A DNA stretch of 64,000 bases from DATKKG01 sp035543015. GTDB taxonomy: Archaea; Thermoproteota; Nitrososphaeria; Conexivisphaerales; DTJL01. Location of the stretch: assembly GCA_035543015.1 (NCBI GenBank), contig DATKKG010000075.1, positions 1-64,000 of the forward strand, in the 5' to 3' direction. Each line of letters starts with the position of its first letter. Position 1 is the first letter of the stretch. Position numbers and translations under genes: made by a program. Positions 49,296 through 57,924 of the stretch are shown here, piece by piece. A model generated the notes under the pieces. The model searched no databases and was not told where the DNA came from. It saw only the letters and a program-made list of their open reading frames with translations.

Positions 49296-50197
49296 CGCGT
49301 ATAGAGCATCTTGAGCAGGGCCTTCTGGGCGTGCAGCCTGTTCTCCGCCTGGTCGAAGACGATGGAGTTAGGGCCGTCTATCACTTCTGCGGCCACCTCC
49401 TGTCCCCTGTGCGCCGGGAGGCAGTGCATGAACTTCGCGCCCTTCCTCGCATGCGCCATCAGCTCGGCGGTCACCGTGTACTTGGGGATGAAGGTCTTCA
49501 GCCGCTCCGCCGCCTGGGCCTCGTCTCCCATGCTCACGAAAACGTCCGTGTAAACGAAGGAGGCGTCCATTACGGCCTTGAAGGGATCTTCATACCACCT
49601 GATCTTGTCGCCGGCCAGCTTCTTCGACTTGGCGTAGATCCTCGCGTTCGGCTTGTACTTCCAGGGCGTAGCAGCAGAGAATTCGATGCCGAGGAGAGCG
49701 CAGCCCAGCATCAACGAATTACAGACGTTGTCCCCGTCTCCCACGTAGGCGATCTTCTGGCCCTTGAAGGTACCAGCCTTCTCGAGGACCGTGTAGAGGT
49801 CCGCCAGCGTCTGGCAGGGATGCTCGAGGTCCGACAGCGCGTTGATGACCGGAATGTGGGAGTTCTTCGCAAGCTCCACCAGCATTTCGTGTTTGTAGAC
49901 CCTGGCGATGATTCCCTGCACGAACCTCTCCATGACCCTGGCGGTGTCCGGCACGGTCTCGCCCCGCGACAGCTGTGACGTGGAGGCGTCGATGTAGATC
50001 GGTCTCCCCTCAAAATGCCCGATCCCAGCTTCGAAGCTCAAACGCGTCCTGGTGGACGCCTTCTCGAAGAGCATCACCAAGGTCTTGTGCCTGAGGACCG
50101 TTCCGTAGGGCTTCTGCTTCAGCTCCTTGGTTATTTCGAAGAGCTCCTCGAGCTCGTTCTTGGTCAAATCTGCAATCGACAGGAAGTCCTTCTTCAT
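49292..50197 (-). CDS. argF: ornithine carbamoyltransferase
   Basis: 301 residues; makes citrulline from ornithine and carbamoyl phosphate for arginine synthesis. Motifs are KASTRTRLSFE, HPCQTLADLYT and MHCLPAHRG, the last distinguishing ornithine from aspartate transcarbamoylases. ATG 50197 (MKKDFLSIADLTKNEL) is the family start; the longer frame to 50482 has no support. Its TATA-like acttaaagc lies at about 50238-50247. It sits on the minus strand between ftsY and secE, an interruption of the conserved block. Confidence 0.95.
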   Translation of the reverse strand: MKKDFLSIADLTKNELEELFEITKELKQKPYGTVLRHKTLVMLFEKASTRTRLSFEAGIGHFEGRPIYIDASTSQLSRGETVPDTARVMERFVQGIIARVYKHEMLVELAKNSHIPVINALSDLEHPCQTLADLYTVLEKAGTFKGQKIAYVGDGDNVCNSLMLGCALLGIEFSAATPWKYKPNARIYAKSKKLAGDKIRWYEDPFKAVMDASFVYTDVFVSMGDEAQAAERLKTFIPKYTVTAELMAHARKGAKFMHCLPAHRGQEVAAEVIDGPNSIVFDQAENRLHAQKALLKMLYTR

Positions 50198-50306
50198 TCT
50201 GACTCTTCCTTCCGTTTCCTCATTGATGCGAAATCGAGCTTTAAGTCTTGTCCTCATGAGACCTGTTCGCCTTCCTACGGATGCCACCCGGAGCCAGACG
50301 ACATAA

Positions 50307-50317
50307 CGCTTAAAATG
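50307..50317 (+). promoter_or_regulatory. TATA box of the secE-spt5 operon
   Basis: cgcttaaaatg, related to the TTTAAAATAC boxes of the ribosomal genes. Initiation at about 50340 would make the ATG at 50342 leaderless. Confidence 0.55.
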
Positions 50318-50341
50318 TCGAGAAATATCCGTCAGTCCTTG

Positions 50342-50563
50342 ATGAACATCTCCGCCTCCATAAGGGAGCTCATCAACACGCTGAAGTACAGCAAGAAGAG
50401 CGACAGCACGGAATACATGCTGTACCTCAAGCTCGTGTTGTTGGGGGTGGTCGTGGTGGGCGGACTTGCATTCGCGATTCACATCGTCGCCACGATGATC
50501 AGCAACTTCCTCGCCCCCAAGTCGACGGCAGCCATACTGACGGTCCTCGGGCTGGTGGTCTAG
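50342..50563 (+). CDS. secE: preprotein translocase subunit SecE
   Basis: 73 residues. An amphipathic N-terminal helix (SASIRELINTLKYSKKSDSTEYML) precedes one long membrane helix (YLKLVLLGVVVVGGLAFAIHIVATMI), the archaeal SecE/Sec61-gamma layout. ATG 50342 agrees with the TATA box; a longer frame from 50315 begins within the promoter. It is followed after 2 bases by spt5. Confidence 0.92.
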   Translation: MNISASIRELINTLKYSKKSDSTEYMLYLKLVLLGVVVVGGLAFAIHIVATMISNFLAPKSTAAILTVLGLVV

Positions 50564-50565
50564 GG

Positions 50566-51036
50566 ATGGCCACCGAAGTCAAGGCCTCTCCCTCTCACAT
50601 CTTCGTGGTGAAGGTGACGGGGGGCCAGGAGAGGAACGTGATCAACCTCGTCGCAAACCGCGTCGAAGCCAGGAAGACGCCTGTGCTCTCCCTCATCTAC
50701 AGCGAGAAGATGAAAGGGTACCTCCTGATCGAAGCTCTTTCGGCTCAGGCCATAAGCGACGCGGTCTCCGGTGTCAAGCACGTCAGGAGCTACGTGCCCG
50801 GCGTGATGACCCTGGCGGACATCTCCTCTCTCATCGCCGCCAAGCCGCCGATCGAGGAGCTGAAGATCGACCAGATAGTCGAGGTGACGGGAGGGCCTTT
50901 CAAGGGGATGAGGGCCAAGGTCGTCAGGTACGACGCCGCCAAGAAGGAGGCGACGGTCACGCTTATCGACGCTCCATACCAGCTCCAGGTCACCATCGAC
51001 GCCGGATACCTCAAGCTCGTCTCGGCCGGCAAGTAG
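50566..51036 (+). CDS. spt5: transcription elongation factor Spt5 (NusG-like)
   Basis: 156 residues. NGN domain (FVVKVTGGQERNVINLVANRVEARK…, KGYLLIEALSAQAISDAVSGVKHV) and KOW domain (DQIVEVTGGPFKGMRAKVVRYDAAKKEATVTLID). With Spt4 it clamps RNA polymerase for processivity. It is part of the secE-spt5-rpl11 order conserved across archaea. Confidence 0.96.
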   Translation: MATEVKASPSHIFVVKVTGGQERNVINLVANRVEARKTPVLSLIYSEKMKGYLLIEALSAQAISDAVSGVKHVRSYVPGVMTLADISSLIAAKPPIEELKIDQIVEVTGGPFKGMRAKVVRYDAAKKEATVTLIDAPYQLQVTIDAGYLKLVSAGK

Positions 51037-51114
51037 CCGTGCCATAAGGGATAACTTTTAAGTGCCAGTGTAAGGGGAGTCTGTGCGCTTACGGTATAGG
51101 TAGGGAAACGAGCT

Positions 51115-51609
51115 TTGGGTGAAAACAAGGTCATAAGCCTCTTGGTTACTGGCGGTGAGGCCAACGCTGGGCCGCCGCTCGGACCGGCCCTGGGCCCCCT
51201 TGGGGTCAACGTGGTCGCCGTCGTCAAGAGGATCAACGAGCTCACTGGGGAGTACTCCGGTATGCGGGTCCCCGTGAAAGTATCCGTCGACACGGAGAAC
51301 AAGAGCTTCGAGGTCGAAGTGGGGCTTCCCACTACGTCCGCCCTCATCGCGAAGGAGGCCAAGATATCGAAGGGCTCGGGGACGCCGAAGGCCACCTTCG
51401 CGGGCAACCTCACCGTGGACCAGCTTCTCAAGCTGTCCAAGATCAAGTTCGGCAAGACCTACGCGGCCACCTACAAGACGGCCGCCAGGGAGGTGCTCGG
51501 CGCCTGTGTCAGCATGGGCATCACCGTCGAGGGCAAGGACCCGCGAGAATTCCTCAAGGAAGTCGAGGAAGGCAAGTGGGACCAGCAGCTGTCAGGTGAG
51601 GGTAATTAG
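51115..51609 (+). CDS. rpl11: 50S ribosomal protein L11
   Basis: 164 residues: VTGGEANAGPPLGPALGPLGVNVVAVVKRINE, then the rRNA-binding C-terminal domain (ISKGSGTPKATFAGNLTVDQLLKLSKIKFGKTYA…). TTG start with GGTAGGG upstream. TATA acttttaag near 51050-51059 gives a leader of about 30 bases, longer than for most genes here. Confidence 0.96.
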   Translation: MGENKVISLLVTGGEANAGPPLGPALGPLGVNVVAVVKRINELTGEYSGMRVPVKVSVDTENKSFEVEVGLPTTSALIAKEAKISKGSGTPKATFAGNLTVDQLLKLSKIKFGKTYAATYKTAAREVLGACVSMGITVEGKDPREFLKEVEEGKWDQQLSGEGN

Positions 51610-51611
51610 GA

Positions 51612-52262
51612 TTGGCAGACAAGAATTCCTTCGTTAAGATGATAGACGAGGCCAAGGCGAAGGCCTCAAAGCGGAAGTTCACGCAGTCGGTGGAGCTCTA
51701 CGTAATCCTCGACCCGTTCAAGGTCAAGGCCGCCGACGTCAGCATCAACGAAGTCGTGAACCTGCCCAACAAGGTCGCGCAGAAGGCCAGGATTTGCGTG
51801 CTGGCGTCAGGCGATCTGGCTCTGAGGGCCAAGAAGGCCAACGTCGAACAGATCGTCGCCCCCGACGAGCTGGACAGGCTGGGGACCAACAAGAAGGACG
51901 CCAAGAAGTTGGCACGTGATAACGACTTCTTCCTGGCGGACACCTCCCTCATGCCGAGGGTGGGCAAGTCGCTGGGCCCCTACCTCGGTCCCAGGGGGAA
52001 GATGCCTCTCCCGATAACGGTCAGCTCGCCGCTCGACGTCATGATCGAGAGGCTCAGGGGCAGCGTCCGCGTAAGGACGAGGGCTCACAGCGCGATATCA
52101 TGCAAGATAGGGACTGAGGACATGCCGAGCGACAAGCTGGCGGACAACGCCCTTGCCGTCATGGAGAGCCTGGAGAAGAAGATACCCGGCGGAGCCAAGA
52201 GCGTCAAGAAGTATGGAGTCAAGCTGGCCATGGGCGGCATCGTCAAGGCTTCGGGGGCCTGA
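51612..52262 (+). CDS. rpl1: 50S ribosomal protein L1
   Basis: 216 residues. L1 signature FTQSVELYVILDPFKVKAADVSINEVVNLPNK and the PRVGKSLGPYLGPRGKMPLPI loop. TTG start 2 bases after the rpl11 stop. Archaeal L1 forms the mobile stalk and often represses its own operon by binding the mRNA; I could not identify the mimic site. Confidence 0.96.
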   Translation: MADKNSFVKMIDEAKAKASKRKFTQSVELYVILDPFKVKAADVSINEVVNLPNKVAQKARICVLASGDLALRAKKANVEQIVAPDELDRLGTNKKDAKKLARDNDFFLADTSLMPRVGKSLGPYLGPRGKMPLPITVSSPLDVMIERLRGSVRVRTRAHSAISCKIGTEDMPSDKLADNALAVMESLEKKIPGGAKSVKKYGVKLAMGGIVKASGA

Positions 52263-52267
52263 TATCG

Positions 52268-53131
52268 ATGCCAGAGGCTAAGAAGTACCCGGAAAGCAAG
52301 GTCAAGCAGTACACCAGGATCAGGGAGCTGGCGTCCAAGTACGATGTCGTAGCCCTAGCGAACCTGAACAAGGTCCGCTCCACCCAGATCATGGAGCTCA
52401 GGCGCAAGTTCCGGGGCGAGCTGGTCCTGGCGGTCGCGAAGAACCGCATCGCCACCAAGGCGCTGGACGGGGTGAAGAAGGAGAACCTGAAGGGCCTCGA
52501 CGGCTCCCTTACCGGCCAGAACCTGTTCCTCTTCACCAACATGAACCCCTTCAAGCTCAACCTGCTTCTGGAGAAGGGCAAGATCTACCTGCCCGCCAAG
52601 GCCGGGGACGTGGCCTCCGAAGAGGTAGTCATCCCCGCCGGCAACACGGGCATCCCGCCGGGTCCGGTGCTCAGCGAGTTCAAGGACTCCAAGGTCATAA
52701 CCAAGATCGAATCCGGCAGCATCTGGGTGACCAAGGATACGGTGGTGGCCGCCCCCGGCGACACGATCAACGTGAGGCTGGCTTCGCTGCTCTCCAAGCT
52801 GGGCATGAAGCCCATCAAGGCGGGCATGGCCCTCTCCATGGTATACTGGAACGGCCTATTGATAGCCGAGAAGGACGTCAGGCTCGACATCGACGCATTC
52901 GTGAACGAAATCGGCCTTTCGGCCAGGGAGGCGTTCAACGTCGCCTTCGAGGCAAAGTACCCTGCCAAGGAGGTGCTAGTCGTGATACTGGTCGACTCCA
53001 TGACCAAGGCGCTCGCCGTCGCGGCCAAGGCCAACTACGTGACCAAGGACACCGCGGCTGCGATCCTGAAGAACGCAGAGCTGGACGCCTACAAGCTCCT
53101 CGAGCTCACCAAGGAAGCCCCCAAGCAGTAG
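52268..53131 (+). CDS. rpl10: 50S ribosomal protein L10 (P0)
   Basis: 287 residues. N-terminal rRNA-binding domain (YTRIRELASKYDVVALANLNKVRSTQIMELRRKFRGE…), the insertion GIPPGPVLSEFKDSKVITKIESGSIWV, and one or two stalk helices for L12 binding (SAREAFNVAFEAKYPAKEVLVVILV…). It ends …LLELTKEAPKQ without the acidic, GFGLF-type tail that many archaeal P0 proteins carry. No L12 gene follows, although rpl12 is the usual next gene. Confidence 0.95.
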   Translation: MPEAKKYPESKVKQYTRIRELASKYDVVALANLNKVRSTQIMELRRKFRGELVLAVAKNRIATKALDGVKKENLKGLDGSLTGQNLFLFTNMNPFKLNLLLEKGKIYLPAKAGDVASEEVVIPAGNTGIPPGPVLSEFKDSKVITKIESGSIWVTKDTVVAAPGDTINVRLASLLSKLGMKPIKAGMALSMVYWNGLLIAEKDVRLDIDAFVNEIGLSAREAFNVAFEAKYPAKEVLVVILVDSMTKALAVAAKANYVTKDTAAAILKNAELDAYKLLELTKEAPKQ

Positions 53132-53200
53132 CGACGGTCCACGGGACGCACCTTCTAGGCACATTTTTAGCCTTAGGACTGCCAGCGTCATGCGACTCGA

Positions 53201-54859
53201 ATGTGGGGTAAGGCAACCGCGGCGACGCTCCTCATAGCTGTCATGCTTGGCGGCTCGCTTGGCGGGCTCCCGATACAGGCCGACCAGCCGAGTAGGATCC
53301 AGCACCTGGTCTTCATCGTCCAAGAGAACCATTCCTTTGACAACTACTTCGGGACCTACCCCGGGGCGGACGGCATCACCAACCAGACGGCCGTCCCTTC
53401 AACCCTAGACGGGGACGACGGGACCGTCCAGCCCTTTCACCTGGACGTCTCTCAACCCATCTCCATAGTCGGGGACGAGCTCCCCCCGGGCGTGTCCGAC
53501 CCCGATGAGCTGGACGCCTTGGACTCCACCGCAAAGCCCTTCCCGATGGGCAACGAAAGCATCGTGGGGGATCTCAGCCACGCCTGGACGGTCGCCCACG
53601 CCGCCTACGACAACGGCAGGATGGACGGCTTCGTCGCAGCCGAGAAGAGCAACCTCACCATGGGCTACTATGACCGGCAGGACATCCCCTACTACTGGGA
53701 CTACGCCGACTACTACGTCCTGGACGACAACTTCTTCTCCTCCGAGATGGGGCCCAGCTTCCCCAACCACCTCTACATCGCGTCAGGGACGAACGGGCCG
53801 GACACGGCCCTGAACGGCTACGGCTGGGTCCTGAACTCTCATGTCATCGACAACCCTGGTTCCCAGTTCTCCTGGAGCGGCGTCAGCCTGAGCTGGGGGA
53901 CTCTGGCGCAGGAGCTGAGCGGGGCGGGCGTCAGCTGGAGCTGGTACGACGGTGACGCCAACCCCGTCGCGCCCAGCATATGGAACGTCCTTCCGCTTTT
54001 CACGTACTTCCAGGAGAACCCGTTTCAGCTCATCGAGCATGTCAAGAACACCCAGTCCTTCTTGGCAGACGTCCAATCGGGCCGCATGCCCGCCGTTTCC
54101 TGGATAATCCCTGGAGGCTGGTCGCCACCCGGATGGCCGGCGACCTGCAAGGGGACCGGGACCAGCGAGCACCCGCCTGCGCGGAGCGACTGCGGCATGG
54201 ACTACGTCAGCTACCTGATAGACGCCGTGATGCAGAGCCCGTACTGGGCGTCGTCCGCGATAGTTGTGACCTGGGATGACTACGGGGGCTTCTACGACCA
54301 CGTCGCCCCACCCCAGGTGGACAGCTACGGCGAGGGGTTCAGGGTTCCTGCTCTCGTCATCTCCCCCTGGGCCAAGCACCATTTCATGGACAACACGCAG
54401 TATGAGTTCGCCTCCATGATAAGGCTGGCCGAGGACAACTTCAAGCTCTCCACGCTGGGGGCGAGGGACGCTTCGGCCAGCGACATGATGCCATCCTTCG
54501 ACTTCGGCCAGGCGCCGCAGCCGGCAGTGATAGAGGCTGCTGACTTCGTCGGCCCTGGGACCTCTTCGCCTCCCACCATCGTCCCTACAACAGTCACGAC
54601 CACAACGACAACTTCGACGACGACCTCCTCGGCAACCTCTTCAACTACGTCCACGACAACCTCCACCGCGACCTCTGCAAGCACCTCGACGACAAGCACG
54701 GTCACGAGCACCTCGACGACCACGGCCACTGCCACGATGACCTCCCCGTCCGCCGGAGGGACGACGCCTTCAAGGTACCTGCTGCTCGCGACTTCGGTGT
54801 TCGGCACCATCCTGGTGCTGACGGTGGTTTACATCGTCACCAGGAAGCAGGCTCCCTAG
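53201..54859 (+). CDS. surface-anchored phosphoesterase (phospholipase C/acid phosphatase family)
   Basis: 552 residues. Signal peptide (1-27); the catalytic domain of the PF04185 type (VFIVQENHSFDNYFGTYPGADG, SFPNHLYIASG, VTWDDYGGFYDHVAPP, GFRVPALVISPWAKHHF); a Thr/Ser-rich stalk of about 60 residues (about 460-522); and a C-terminal membrane helix with RKQAP. It hydrolyses phosphate esters outside the cell while tethered to the membrane through the S-layer, an archaeal layout for surface enzymes. A role in phosphate or phospholipid scavenging is inferred. Convergent stop overlap (CTAG) with the next gene. Confidence 0.92.
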   Translation: MWGKATAATLLIAVMLGGSLGGLPIQADQPSRIQHLVFIVQENHSFDNYFGTYPGADGITNQTAVPSTLDGDDGTVQPFHLDVSQPISIVGDELPPGVSDPDELDALDSTAKPFPMGNESIVGDLSHAWTVAHAAYDNGRMDGFVAAEKSNLTMGYYDRQDIPYYWDYADYYVLDDNFFSSEMGPSFPNHLYIASGTNGPDTALNGYGWVLNSHVIDNPGSQFSWSGVSLSWGTLAQELSGAGVSWSWYDGDANPVAPSIWNVLPLFTYFQENPFQLIEHVKNTQSFLADVQSGRMPAVSWIIPGGWSPPGWPATCKGTGTSEHPPARSDCGMDYVSYLIDAVMQSPYWASSAIVVTWDDYGGFYDHVAPPQVDSYGEGFRVPALVISPWAKHHFMDNTQYEFASMIRLAEDNFKLSTLGARDASASDMMPSFDFGQAPQPAVIEAADFVGPGTSSPPTIVPTTVTTTTTTSTTTSSATSSTTSTTTSTATSASTSTTSTVTSTSTTTATATMTSPSAGGTTPSRYLLLATSVFGTILVLTVVYIVTRKQAP

Positions 54860-55281
54860 CCCGTCTCCCTGCGGTCCGGCTGGGGCGCCACGGCCCCCGT
54901 CTCCAGGTCGAAGGTCAGAAACGGAAACGATTCATTGAACATGGCCCAGCAGGGGACGATCCTGATCCCCTCCCTGGAGCAGGCGTCCCAGAGCGGCCTG
55001 AAGATCCTCATGTTCCCAACGAGCAGGACGGTCACATCGGGCTTCAGCTTCTCCCTGTACCCGCGCACCTGGTTGAGCACCTGAAACCAGTTGCTCCGCC
55101 TCACGTTCATCTTGCACTCCACGATGACCTTCATGCCGTCACGCTCGGCCACGATGTCGCAGCCCCTCCTGTTCGTCTGCAGAGAGAACCCCCTCTCCCT
55201 GAGGTTCTGTGCCACCGTCTTCTCCAGGAAGTCCCCGACGTCCGAAGTGGTGCCCAGCTTCACGAACAGGCTGCGGCGCAT
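54856..55281 (-). CDS. PD-(D/E)xK nuclease-like protein
   Basis: 141 residues. DFLEKTVAQNLRERGFSLQTNRRGCDIVAERDGMKVIVECKMN gives the E…D…E-x-K catalytic set of Mrr/Holliday-resolvase-like nucleases (D in GCDIVAE, E and K in VECK). The C-terminal part is a small alpha/beta extension. There is no methyltransferase partner, so a free-standing repair or defence nuclease is possible. Confidence 0.75.
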   Translation of the reverse strand: MRRSLFVKLGTTSDVGDFLEKTVAQNLRERGFSLQTNRRGCDIVAERDGMKVIVECKMNVRRSNWFQVLNQVRGYREKLKPDVTVLLVGNMRIFRPLWDACSREGIRIVPCWAMFNESFPFLTFDLETGAVAPQPDRRETG

Positions 55282-55328
55282 GGTTCGATGCTTGCGCCCT
55301 CGAGGATTAAAAGAATCTCCTTTCCGTA

Positions 55329-55634
55329 TCAGAACCAGCTGTTGAGCGGCTCGGTCCCCAGGGCCTCAAGGTAGCCCTTCAGGCTCTCGCCCAGAGCTCG
55401 CCTGTATCTGCACCTGTCGTCAACAACCTTCCTGTGGCCCTCGAGGTAGGCTATCTGTCTCCAGTTCGACTTGAAATCGGAGTTCAGCCTGGCTATCATC
55501 TCCCTCAGCTGAAGCGGAGTCATCGAGCACCACTCGGAGCTCCTCTGCTGTGCTGCCCTCCTCCCCTGGTCCACGATTTCGTCAAATGTCCGTCTTTCCC
55601 AAGGTTCCAAGCTTCTGACGCTCAATCCCCTCAC
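55329..55634 (-). CDS. small helical protein, unknown function
   Basis: 101 residues, mostly helical, rich in Arg/Glu (SLEPWERRTFDEIVDQGRRAAQQR, MTPLQLREMIARLNSDFKSNW). GTG start at 55634 overlaps the TGA of the upstream small gene as GTGA, typical of translational coupling. No family recognised. Confidence 0.6.
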   Translation of the reverse strand: MRGLSVRSLEPWERRTFDEIVDQGRRAAQQRSSEWCSMTPLQLREMIARLNSDFKSNWRQIAYLEGHRKVVDDRCRYRRALGESLKGYLEALGTEPLNSWF

Positions 55635-55783
55635 CCCTCGTTCGTGTATTCCTGAATCCCAGCGTCAGAAGCGAGGGCCTCGGCATCCCCAAAGACGGCC
55701 ATTGTCCCAACCCGTTCAGCCATGCCGATTCCCCTGTCATCCAGAAAGGGGACCTGGACGATATAAGATGAGCCGCATTTCAT
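55631..55783 (-). CDS. 50-residue protein coupled to the next gene
   Basis: MKCGSSYIVQVPFLDDRG, then AERVGTMAVFGDAEALASDA and a short acidic end. The stop overlaps the GTG of the following gene (GTGA), with GAGGGG just before it, which supports both genes being real and acting as a pair. Such a small two-gene unit could be a toxin-antitoxin or adaptor pair, but nothing in the sequences proves it. The frame is open further upstream. Confidence 0.45.
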   Translation of the reverse strand: MKCGSSYIVQVPFLDDRGIGMAERVGTMAVFGDAEALASDAGIQEYTNEG

Positions 55784-55879
55784 AGTATTGGGAGTATTCA
55801 TCAATTGTGATGCCCTGAGACGCGGGCAGATGCTCGGTTCCGGGGATTGATTGAAAGGAGCAGACATGGGTAGGATGGC

Positions 55880-56350
55880 GTGGAGGGCCTGGAGCCGGAC
55901 TTGGCTGAACACGACTTGCCAACTCACGTCAAGGTCGGCGTCAGGGACAAGGCCGTCAGGGAAGCCGTTAGAGATGCCCTGGAAAGGCTCCCGCCCGAGG
56001 CGAGGGACGTTCCGACCCTATCTTCCATCGTCGACAGGGAGACGTCGGAGAGCGGCTCGCTGGCAGGTCTCACTCGCAGGATCACCTACGAAAGGAGGCT
56101 GCGTTTCAGGTCCGGGAGGGAAGGCTCCGACGAGGTGGTGGTCCAGAGGATCGAGCTTTATCGCGACATCCTCCGGCGGCTGTCACAGAGGGCCCGGGTG
56201 GCCGTCGTGGCTCACGAGCTCGCCCACGCCTGGCTCAACGACAACGTCGGGCCGGACGACTCCAAGCTGAGGGAGACGGAGTCCGACGAGCTGGCCCGTA
56301 AGTGGGGGTTCTCCAAAGAGCTGGACGCGCTGTCGGACGAGACCTATTAG
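55880..56350 (+). CDS. small zinc metallopeptidase-like protein
   Basis: 156 residues. The active-site motif VVAHELAHAWL (HExxH) is followed 20-25 residues later by TESDELARKWGF, which could supply the third metal ligand, as in gluzincin or minigluzincin types. No signal peptide, so cytoplasmic. GTG start 55880. The stop shares TTAG with the convergent MFS gene. Confidence 0.75.
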   Translation: MEGLEPDLAEHDLPTHVKVGVRDKAVREAVRDALERLPPEARDVPTLSSIVDRETSESGSLAGLTRRITYERRLRFRSGREGSDEVVVQRIELYRDILRRLSQRARVAVVAHELAHAWLNDNVGPDDSKLRETESDELARKWGFSKELDALSDETY

Positions 56351-57792
56351 CCTTCGGCGGAGGTTCCGGGCGAAGGCGCATGGTCTGGCCTCTTACCCCT
56401 CAGCAGAGAAGGAAGGATGGCAAGCGTGTTCACCACCGCCATCCACAGGTACGTGCGATCCAGGGCGGCGGAGAAGAGGCTCCTGTCCAGGGCGGTGATG
56501 CTGGCGGGGTTGGCCGACGATATCAACGTAGAGACCACCGAGTATGGAACGATCGAAGACATGATCAGTATGGACAGGTTCAGGGAGATCGTGAACCCCA
56601 CGTTGAAGAAGGTCGCTCTGAAGGCCGAAGCGATGCCCCTCCTCCCGGGTGGCACCGAACCCATTATGGAGCTGATGTTGGGGGAAGCGAAGAGCCCTAT
56701 CCCCGCCCCCATCAGCGCCATGTACGAAGCCAGCTGAAGGTACGACGTGTCAGGCGTCGTCGTCGACAGCAACAGCAGAGAGACGCTCGTTACGGCGAGG
56801 CCGGAAGTGGCGAAAGGCATCTGGCCGTATTTGTCAGAAAACCTTCCGCTGAGGGGACCGAAGAGGAGGAAGGCCATCTCGAATGGGAGTATCCTGATGC
56901 CCGCGTCGAACGGGCTCAACCCCTGCACCAGCTGGAAGTAAAGGCTCAGAAGCAGGATCACGGCCCCCCAGGCTATGGCGTTCAGCAGCTGGGCTATGAC
57001 GCCTCCCGTGAACTCCCTTATCTTCAGCAGGCTGAGGTCCAGCAGCGGATACGGATACTTCCTCTCGTACCATATGAATGCCGCCAGGCTGACCATTGAG
57101 GTCGCCATCAGGGCTGCGACGAGCTTGCTTTCCGCCAGCCCATACGCCGCGTAGGTGAGCGAGAAGAGGAAGGTCGTGATGAAGGTGGTGAACGTCACGA
57201 ACCCAATCCAGTCGAACGGGGCTCCCTTCTCCGTCTGGGCCGTCTCCTTCAACCTCTTGTGAGCCCAGAAGGTTCCGAAGATGCCTATGGGGACGTTGAT
57301 GTAGAACAGGGCCCTCCAGTCTAGGACCGCCAGAATTATGCCGCTTATGGTGAGCCCCGCCATCGCCCCGAACCTGAACGCGAGCTGGTTGATGCCGAGC
57401 GAGAGGCCGAGCTCCTGCGTGGGCGTCGAATCCGCTATGAGGGCTATGCTGTTCGTGAAGAGCATGGCGGAACCGAGGCCCTGGACCCCCCTGAAGAGGA
57501 TGGCCATCTCGGGCCCGGTCGCTATGCTCGTCAGGGCCGATCCGAGGGTGAAGACGGCGAAGCCGAGGTTGTACACCTTGACGCGGCCTATCATGTCCGT
57601 AACGCGGCCGATGAGGAGCAGGGCGACGGTGCTTCCGAGCGCGTACGCCTGCGTAAGCCAGATGGCCTGCTCTGCGTCAGCATGAAGCGCGGCTGCGACC
57701 TGCGGCAGCCCCACAATGACTATCCTCGAGTCGATGCCCGACATGAGGACACCCACCGTGGTGACCGTGAGAACGGTCCACTTGTACTTCAT
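56347..57792 (-). CDS. MFS transporter, DHA2 drug-efflux type
   Basis: 481 residues, about 14 helices. SGIDSRIVIVGLPQVAAAL (motif D1), LIGRVTDMIGRVKVYNLG (motif A), LFRGVQGLGSAMLF (motif B) and FRFGAMAGLTISGIIL (motif C). The acidic residue in SGIDSRIV is retained. The substrate is unknown. It is separate from the exporter at 15496 and not linked to a rhodopsin. ATG 57792. Confidence 0.92.
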   Translation of the reverse strand: MKYKWTVLTVTTVGVLMSGIDSRIVIVGLPQVAAALHADAEQAIWLTQAYALGSTVALLLIGRVTDMIGRVKVYNLGFAVFTLGSALTSIATGPEMAILFRGVQGLGSAMLFTNSIALIADSTPTQELGLSLGINQLAFRFGAMAGLTISGIILAVLDWRALFYINVPIGIFGTFWAHKRLKETAQTEKGAPFDWIGFVTFTTFITTFLFSLTYAAYGLAESKLVAALMATSMVSLAAFIWYERKYPYPLLDLSLLKIREFTGGVIAQLLNAIAWGAVILLLSLYFQLVQGLSPFDAGIRILPFEMAFLLFGPLSGRFSDKYGQMPFATSGLAVTSVSLLLLSTTTPDTSYLQLASYMALMGAGIGLFASPNISSIMGSVPPGRRGIASAFRATFFNVGFTISLNLSILIMSSIVPYSVVSTLISSANPASITALDRSLFSAALDRTYLWMAVVNTLAILPSLLRGKRPDHAPSPGTSAEG

Positions 57793-57924
57793 GCGCGTCT
57801 TCCGGTACGCGCAGGAACTCCATACTTAAGCCTTGCATGGAGATGTGGCGGCCGCTCCCCCCTGCGGCCTGGTACGGCAGCCTAGTTCCCTCTTCAAGGA
57901 AAGGTTCCGACTCAGTCGGTCCTT

